Positions 34,072-38,888 of a stretch of 38,888 nt of DNA are shown piece after piece. How positions within the stretch are numbered: the stretch's first letter is position 1; the number at the start of each line of letters is the position of its first letter. The position numbers and the translations under genes are program-made. The stretch lies in assembly GCA_047605615.1 (NCBI GenBank), contig JASGFI010000008.1, forward strand, positions 1 through 38,888. Direction: 5' to 3'. This DNA is from Taibaiella sp047605615. GTDB taxonomy: Bacteria > Bacteroidota > Bacteroidia > Chitinophagales > Chitinophagaceae. The notes under the pieces are model-generated. The model ran no database searches. It saw only the letters and a program-made list of their open reading frames with translations, and had not been told where the DNA came from.

Positions 34072-34151
34072 GGGCTAAAAAATCGGACTATTTTTGAAAA
34101 CAAACAGTATGAATCTGTTCGTCGAACTGCCGTGCGGCCAATCGTCAAAAA

Positions 34152-37043
34152 TTACATGCCCGGATGGCCGCCGCCACCTGGCATTCCGCCACCGCCGGGC
34201 GGCGGACCCATTTCGCCATCGGGCCTGCGGTCACGGTCTTGGCTTTCTGCATCTTTCATGCTGGCGCCGCCTTTGAAGAAGCGTAGGTTGTACGTAAAGG
34301 TCAACAAGAAGTATTGTTGCAGCACATTGTTGCGGGTGTATTGGGTATAGGTTTCCGTAACCGAGGTAGATATGCTGTTGTTTTGCTTCAACAAGTCGAA
34401 TACGGACAATTTTATTTCCCCCGTGCGTTTCTTGAATAGTTTTTTGGCCACGGCCATATTCCACAACAAATAGTTTTGGTTGTAGCCCGAGGCCAAACCG
34501 AGGTAATACTGATGGTTCAATTCCGTATTGAACACTATTCCTTTCCAAAAGATGATGTTGACCCCAAGCCGGGTAGATTGGTTCCAGAAATTGCTGTTTG
34601 AGGTAGTGCTGATAGTGTTGCGGATGACCGTGTAGTTGCCGTTGGAAGACAAGGTAAAGTCTATGTTTTCGCTTATGTTGCTGCTCAATACCGCACCTAT
34701 GCCGAGCGTAGTATTGTTGGCCACATTCTTGTTGCCGTTAATCATGCCCGGGGTAGCCGACAGGTTGGCCGAAGCATTGATGTTGATGTTCGATTTAATG
34801 CCCGTCAACGGCTTGCCAAATGTGGCAAAACCGTTGAGGCTGTACTGTCCGCTTAGGTTTTCGGGTTTGGTTATCTGGCCGCCTGCCGGCAGCACCACGC
34901 CATTTATGGTAGTGGTGTCGGCCACTATGTCGGTGCTGTTGCCTATGTAATTTTGGTTTACGCTACCGCCCAGCATGGCAAAGAAAGTGGTATTGTGTTC
35001 TGCATTGGTACTGTTGTAGCGCGCCACCAAGTTATGCTGGTACGTTTGTTTCAGCGTGGGGTTGCCAATGGTCAACTGCGTTGGGTTCGAGTTGTTCACC
35101 ACGTCTTGCAATTGGCTTACCGAAGGTGCGTCGGTACTGGTTCGGTAGAAAACCCTCAGGTTTTTCTTCTTGGAAAAACGGTATTGGAACCTTAGGTTGG
35201 GCAGGAGGTTGGCAAAGGTTCTGTTGATATTGCTGGCATAGGGCAATACCCTGTCGTTGTTCAACTGCGCGCTTTGGAAATCCACGCCCAAATTGAAATT
35301 GTAGAAAGTGTCGCTGTACCTGTACGTAAGGCCGGCTTTGTGGGTGAGGTAGTCGGTAGTGAACTTGTTGCTTAAAGCCGTGTCGAAATCGCTGTATCGG
35401 CCATCGGCATAGTCAAAATTATAGGTGCGCTTGTCGCTTTGGCTTTCTTGGTAACGCAAGCCATACTGAATTTGCAAAAAACTTTTTTTGGACAAGGGTT
35501 CGGTATAATTCACATTTGAATTTATGTTCCAACCGTTGGAGGTGTTTACCGATTGCTGGTCGGTGGTATCGCCGGTAGATTGTTCGCCGGTTACCAATGC
35601 GTTGAGCATCGAGTTGGCATCGTTGCTGTTGTAGCCGCCATTGGCCCATATAGAAAACGTCCTGCCTTGTTTCTTGAATTTATGCTTGTACAGGAACATG
35701 GAAGTAAGGTTGCTGCCCGTGCGGTCGTTGCCGTTGGCCGATACGGATTCGTTGTTCTGCACATCGTCCAAGAATGTTTGGCTTGTGGTATTGCCGTTGC
35801 TGTTATTTTTTTGAAAAGACAAAGAGGGCACGAACTCTATGCTGTTCATCGAATCGATATTGTAGTTGAACCGTAAATTGAACCGGTGGTTGGTATTATT
35901 GGTAATGGTATTGCTTGTTGCATCTATTACCCTTCCCGAAGTGGGGTAGATTTGGGTGGACTCCTGTTTGTTGGTGTTTTTGCTGTCATTGAAAAAATAG
36001 CTGCCGGTTACGTCTATTTTGGTGCCCCATTTGTCGGAATAGTTTAAACCTATGGCCGAGGTGCGCGATATGCCGCTGGACTGCCCGGTCATGGAACTGC
36101 TGCTGCTGCCACCGCTCCTACGACCGCCGCTACTGCCACCGCTTGCGCCCACCAAGTCTTGCGAAGAAAAATTTTGTTGGTTGATATTGTTCGACTGGCT
36201 TATGAGGCTTATGCGCCTGTTGCCGCCAAAGAAATTTACATTAGCCCCAAGGGTATATTTTTTGTCCAAATCATTGTTTTCGTCTTTGGTGCCATCGGTG
36301 CCGCCGCCGGCATATACCTTGCCGAATACCCCTTGGCGGCGATTGGCTTTGGTTACTATGTTGATTGTTTTCGAGGTATTGCCGTCGTCGAAGCCGGTAA
36401 ACTGCGATTGCTCGCTTTTTTCATCGTAAACCTGTATCTTATCCACAACTTCCGCGGGCAGGTTTTTCAAAGATGCGTTGGCATCATCGCCGAAGAAAGG
36501 CTTGCCATCTACCAATACCTTGGCCACCGTTTCGCCTTGTGCTTTTGGCGTGCCCGAACTCAAGTCGATACCGGGCATTTTCCTGACCAAATCTTCGGTG
36601 GTGGCGTCGGGGTTTACCTTGTAGCTGCCGGCATTGTACTCTGTCGTATCCTGGTTTTGCCTTACCGGGGATGCCTGCTCCACTATCTTCACTTCGTTCA
36701 ACCTATTCGTTTTTGCCTTGGCCAGTTTCACCGTACCCAGATTGGTATTTGCGTTGAGGCCAAGGGTTTTTACCCAGTCGCCAAATCCGAGGTAGGACAC
36801 GGTAATGCTGTAATGCCCCCGGGACAATCCCCCTACCTTGAATTTTCCATTGTCGTCTGTCGTAGTGCCGCCAACGTAAGTAGTGTTCGCGCTGTCGCGC
36901 AGGGTAACGGAGGCTCCTATCAGTGCTTCGCCCAGGTTGTCGGTAACGGTACCGGAAATATCCAAACCGCCGGTTTGTCCAAATGCAACCGGGACACACA
37001 GTGCAAGCAGCAGCAAGGTGGCAAGCGGGGTAAATATGCGCAT
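34152..37043 (-). CDS. TonB-dependent-receptor-like outer-membrane beta-barrel protein
   Basis: The 963-residue protein has a signal peptide (residues 1-22, ending AFGQ). A carboxypeptidase-regulatory-like beta-sandwich follows (ISGTVTDNLGEALIGASVTL, about 29-48). A plug-like domain spans about 130-230 (DLVRKMPGIDLSSG, VLVDGKPFFGDD, KIQVYDEKSEQSQFTG). A large barrel of alternating polar and aromatic strands fills the rest. This order fits the outer-membrane barrel family 3 group related to SusC/TonB receptors. No SusD gene is adjacent. A Gly/Ser-rich insert (GGSSGGRRSGGSSSSS) lies near residue 302. The C-terminus is Gly/Pro-rich (GPPPGGGGMPGGGGHPG), common in this family. The ligand is unknown. 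The ATG at 37043 precedes an evident signal peptide. Confidence 0.87.
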   Translation of the reverse strand: MRIFTPLATLLLLALCVPVAFGQTGGLDISGTVTDNLGEALIGASVTLRDSANTTYVGGTTTDDNGKFKVGGLSRGHYSITVSYLGFGDWVKTLGLNANTNLGTVKLAKAKTNRLNEVKIVEQASPVRQNQDTTEYNAGSYKVNPDATTEDLVRKMPGIDLSSGTPKAQGETVAKVLVDGKPFFGDDANASLKNLPAEVVDKIQVYDEKSEQSQFTGFDDGNTSKTINIVTKANRRQGVFGKVYAGGGTDGTKDENNDLDKKYTLGANVNFFGGNRRISLISQSNNINQQNFSSQDLVGASGGSSGGRRSGGSSSSSMTGQSSGISRTSAIGLNYSDKWGTKIDVTGSYFFNDSKNTNKQESTQIYPTSGRVIDATSNTITNNTNHRFNLRFNYNIDSMNSIEFVPSLSFQKNNSNGNTTSQTFLDDVQNNESVSANGNDRTGSNLTSMFLYKHKFKKQGRTFSIWANGGYNSNDANSMLNALVTGEQSTGDTTDQQSVNTSNGWNINSNVNYTEPLSKKSFLQIQYGLRYQESQSDKRTYNFDYADGRYSDFDTALSNKFTTDYLTHKAGLTYRYSDTFYNFNLGVDFQSAQLNNDRVLPYASNINRTFANLLPNLRFQYRFSKKKNLRVFYRTSTDAPSVSQLQDVVNNSNPTQLTIGNPTLKQTYQHNLVARYNSTNAEHNTTFFAMLGGSVNQNYIGNSTDIVADTTTINGVVLPAGGQITKPENLSGQYSLNGFATFGKPLTGIKSNININASANLSATPGMINGNKNVANNTTLGIGAVLSSNISENIDFTLSSNGNYTVIRNTISTTSNSNFWNQSTRLGVNIIFWKGIVFNTELNHQYYLGLASGYNQNYLLWNMAVAKKLFKKRTGEIKLSVFDLLKQNNSISTSVTETYTQYTRNNVLQQYFLLTFTYNLRFFKGGASMKDAESQDRDRRPDGEMGPPPGGGGMPGGGGHPGM

Positions 37044-37160
37044 AAATTGGTTTTTCTTGAAACGGCGTTGGACAAGATGAACCGACGTAAGTTTAACGGA
37101 TGTTTAAAAAATAGCGAAAGGCATACCTATTTATGTAGTTACCTTAGCGGCCTTATTTTA

Positions 37161-38831
37161 ATGGCTACTACAATTTACGATACTACTACCGAAGCCCGAA
37201 AAACCGCCATGCTGGCGGCTCCCGTCATTTTGGGCGAGCTGGCGCAAATGGCTTTGCACCTTATGGATACGGCCATGGTGGGCGCACTTGGCTACAAGGA
37301 GCTTGCCGCGGCTTCTTTGGTATTGAGCGTTATGAACATTCCGTTTGTAGCAGGAATCGGCATTACGATAGCCGTGTCGCAAATGGTTTCCATGTGGCAT
37401 GGCCGCAGGGACAGCCCCAAGGTGAGCCATTACCTTTTTAACGGTTTCTTTTTATGTGCTTTTTCGGCAATCGTCATTGCCTTATTGCTCGAATGGGGCA
37501 TGGGCATTTTGCATCATTTAGGGCAAGATGAATTTGTGGTTGGCCTGGCTGTCCCGTTCATGAGGCTCATGGGCTGGTCGGTGATACCCATGATTTTGTT
37601 CATGGCATTGAAACAATTTGCCGATGGGCTGGAATATACGCGCACGGCCATGGCATTGTCGTTGGCGGCACTTCCGGTAAATGCGCTGCTCAATTGGTTG
37701 TTGATATTTGGCAACTTTAATTGTCCTGCCTTGGGTTTGGCCGGTGCCGGGTGGGCCACGCTGACAACCCGGTGCCTCATGTTTATCATCATGTTGGCCG
37801 TAATCATGTCGCACAAAACCTTTAGGCGGTATGTATATTTGGGCAGCAGGCACTGGCGGTTGAAATGGCATACGCTTAAAGAATTATTGCGCATAGGTGT
37901 TCCCAGCAGCCTACAAATTAGCATGGAAGCGGGGGCCTTCGCCGTTTCGGGCATCATAATAGGCACCATAAGCCCCATGGCGCAGGCCGCCCACCAGATA
38001 GCGCTTAGTTGTGCGGCGTTCACCTTCATGGTGTCCATGGGCTTGGCCCAGGCGGGCAGCATACGCACCAGCAACGCCTTTGGCCGCGGCGACTGGCGGC
38101 ACATTAAGGTTATAGGCAAAAGTGCCTACCTGTTGGCTTTGGGCTATGGCGTGTTTTGTGCGTTGTTTTTCGGGCTTTTCCGTTACCGCTTGCCCGAATT
38201 GTTCAATAGCAACCCCGAGGTCGTTTCCATGAGCGGCGGCCTTTTGTTGTTTGCTGCCGTGTTCCAGATATCGGATGCCACGCAGGCCGTTGGCTCGGCT
38301 TTGCTGCGCGGGGTCAAAGACGTAAAGGTGCCTACGCTTTTCGTGGCCATTGCCTATTGGGGCATTTGTTTGCCGCTGGGTTATTTTTTGGCAAAAAAAA
38401 TGGACATGGGCGCGGGGGGCATGTGGCTGGGCTTCATCGTGGGGCTTACTTGCGCATCGGTGCTTTTCGTGGTGCGGTTTTCCAAAAACAATAATCCGGC
38501 ATCACGAGAAATTACCTTTGGTAAAAAAGTGTTGGACTTCGTACAGACAACACCAACACCGGTTGACGAAGTAAAAGCATCATCAAAATTAGGAGACAAA
38601 GAAATTGTAGAAGTGAAATTTATCTACGACAAACTTTTATTGATTTCAAAAGACGATTGGGAACGAATTATAGACGTAGCCAGCCAAACAAAAGTATTTG
38701 ACAAGCTTGAATTGGCCAACGTAAAAACGGTTCAAACCGCATTAGCCAAAAAGGAAAAAACCAAAGAACAAGCGTTGATTCGGGCTTATGAATCATTGGG
38801 AAAATTGAAGAAGTTTGGAATTAAAATATAA
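37161..38831 (+). CDS. MATE-family efflux transporter with a foreign C-terminal tail
   Basis: From the ATG at 37161 the first 443 or so residues are a complete MATE transporter. The first helix region reads APVILGELAQMALHLMDTAM, then VGALGYKELAAASL, the conserved start. GVPSSLQISMEAGAFAVSGI opens the second half, and twelve helices can be counted to about SVLFVVRF. These pumps export cationic drugs by Na+ or H+ exchange. After FSKNNNPA the sequence changes: about 110 residues, Lys/Glu/Leu-rich and soluble (KLLLISKDDWERIIDVASQT, then KLELANVKTVQTALAKKE), with AT-rich codons unlike the body. The upstream extension of the frame to 36159 is a shadow of the opposite gene. The tail resembles the end of an unrelated gene joined in frame. 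Confidence 0.88.
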   Translation: MATTIYDTTTEARKTAMLAAPVILGELAQMALHLMDTAMVGALGYKELAAASLVLSVMNIPFVAGIGITIAVSQMVSMWHGRRDSPKVSHYLFNGFFLCAFSAIVIALLLEWGMGILHHLGQDEFVVGLAVPFMRLMGWSVIPMILFMALKQFADGLEYTRTAMALSLAALPVNALLNWLLIFGNFNCPALGLAGAGWATLTTRCLMFIIMLAVIMSHKTFRRYVYLGSRHWRLKWHTLKELLRIGVPSSLQISMEAGAFAVSGIIIGTISPMAQAAHQIALSCAAFTFMVSMGLAQAGSIRTSNAFGRGDWRHIKVIGKSAYLLALGYGVFCALFFGLFRYRLPELFNSNPEVVSMSGGLLLFAAVFQISDATQAVGSALLRGVKDVKVPTLFVAIAYWGICLPLGYFLAKKMDMGAGGMWLGFIVGLTCASVLFVVRFSKNNNPASREITFGKKVLDFVQTTPTPVDEVKASSKLGDKEIVEVKFIYDKLLLISKDDWERIIDVASQTKVFDKLELANVKTVQTALAKKEKTKEQALIRAYESLGKLKKFGIKI

Positions 38832-38860
38832 TGAGATTACCTGTTGTGCATTTAGGCTAA
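38831..38860 (+). pseudogene. Very short frame overlapping the end of the chimeric gene
   Basis: The ATG at 38831 shares one base with the TAA of the chimeric gene, a common coupling arrangement. The frame (MRLPVVHLG) stops after nine codons. It may be the start of a decayed neighbour of the gene that donated the tail, or chance. The last 28 bases include TTTGTTTAAACTTC, loosely like the foldback-element end. Confidence 0.2.
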
Positions 38861-38888
38861 GTTGATTTTCAGTTTGTTTAAACTTCTA

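Noticed and set aside
36159..37160. Long upstream extension of the MATE reading frame
   Set aside because: It is antisense to the well-supported barrel protein; MATE proteins start at the MATTIYD-like Met at 37161.
38868..38888. TTTGTTTAAACTTC at the window end as a third foldback-element copy
   Set aside because: The match to the element end is short and imperfect, and the window stops before more can be seen.

Overview
The window looks like a chromosomal segment of a Bacteroidota bacterium, most likely Chitinophagaceae or a close relative. This rests on four things: a type IX secretion sorting tail on the DUF1501 protein, a TonB-dependent receptor-type outer-membrane barrel with an N-terminal carboxypeptidase-regulatory domain, class I fructose-bisphosphatase, and repeated TAnnTTTG -7 promoter elements of the Bacteroidota type. 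Assignment below phylum is inference. No tRNA, rRNA, CRISPR array, transposase or phage structural gene was seen.

Layout. Bases 1-626 hold a frameshifted PIN-domain remnant and a half copy of a small foldback repeat. Bases 627-2578 carry fructose-bisphosphatase and an RmlD-like reductase, closed by a strong terminator. Bases 2650-7584 form a four-gene multidrug-efflux operon: TetR regulator, TolC-like channel, HlyD/EmrA-like adaptor and EmrB-like 14-helix pump. After a small orphan gene comes a DUF1800/DUF1501 pair for secreted proteins (8156-11887). Bases 12000-18891 are mixed housekeeping: acyl desaturase, alpha/beta hydrolase, CBS-domain protein, FemAB/GNAT-like transferase, DEAD-box helicase, hotdog thioesterase and glycosyltransferase. 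An arginase-family gene and ispH form a minus-strand pair (18858-21054). A radical SAM/DUF4130 putative DNA-repair pair follows (21285-23309), then a gutted FAD-oxidoreductase remnant, DNA primase (dnaG), a secreted helical-repeat protein, a beta-ketoacyl-synthase-like protein, a small membrane protein and FeoB.

Bases 31449-34151 are the least orderly part: a membrane protein broken by two frameshifts, an open-ended coding remnant, a long perfect palindrome, a glycosyltransferase with a small membrane protein, a complete 163-base foldback element and a strong hairpin. The window ends with a 963-residue outer-membrane barrel protein and a MATE transporter. The MATE C-terminus runs into an unrelated AT-rich 110-residue tail, apparently a recombination junction.

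The clearest functional units are the TetR-TolC-HlyD-MFS efflux operon, the DUF1800-DUF1501 pair, and the directly abutting radical SAM/DUF4130 pair. The least explained signals are the foldback repeat family, the chimeric MATE tail, the clustered gene remnants and several -7 elements lying so close to start codons that leaderless mRNAs are implied.
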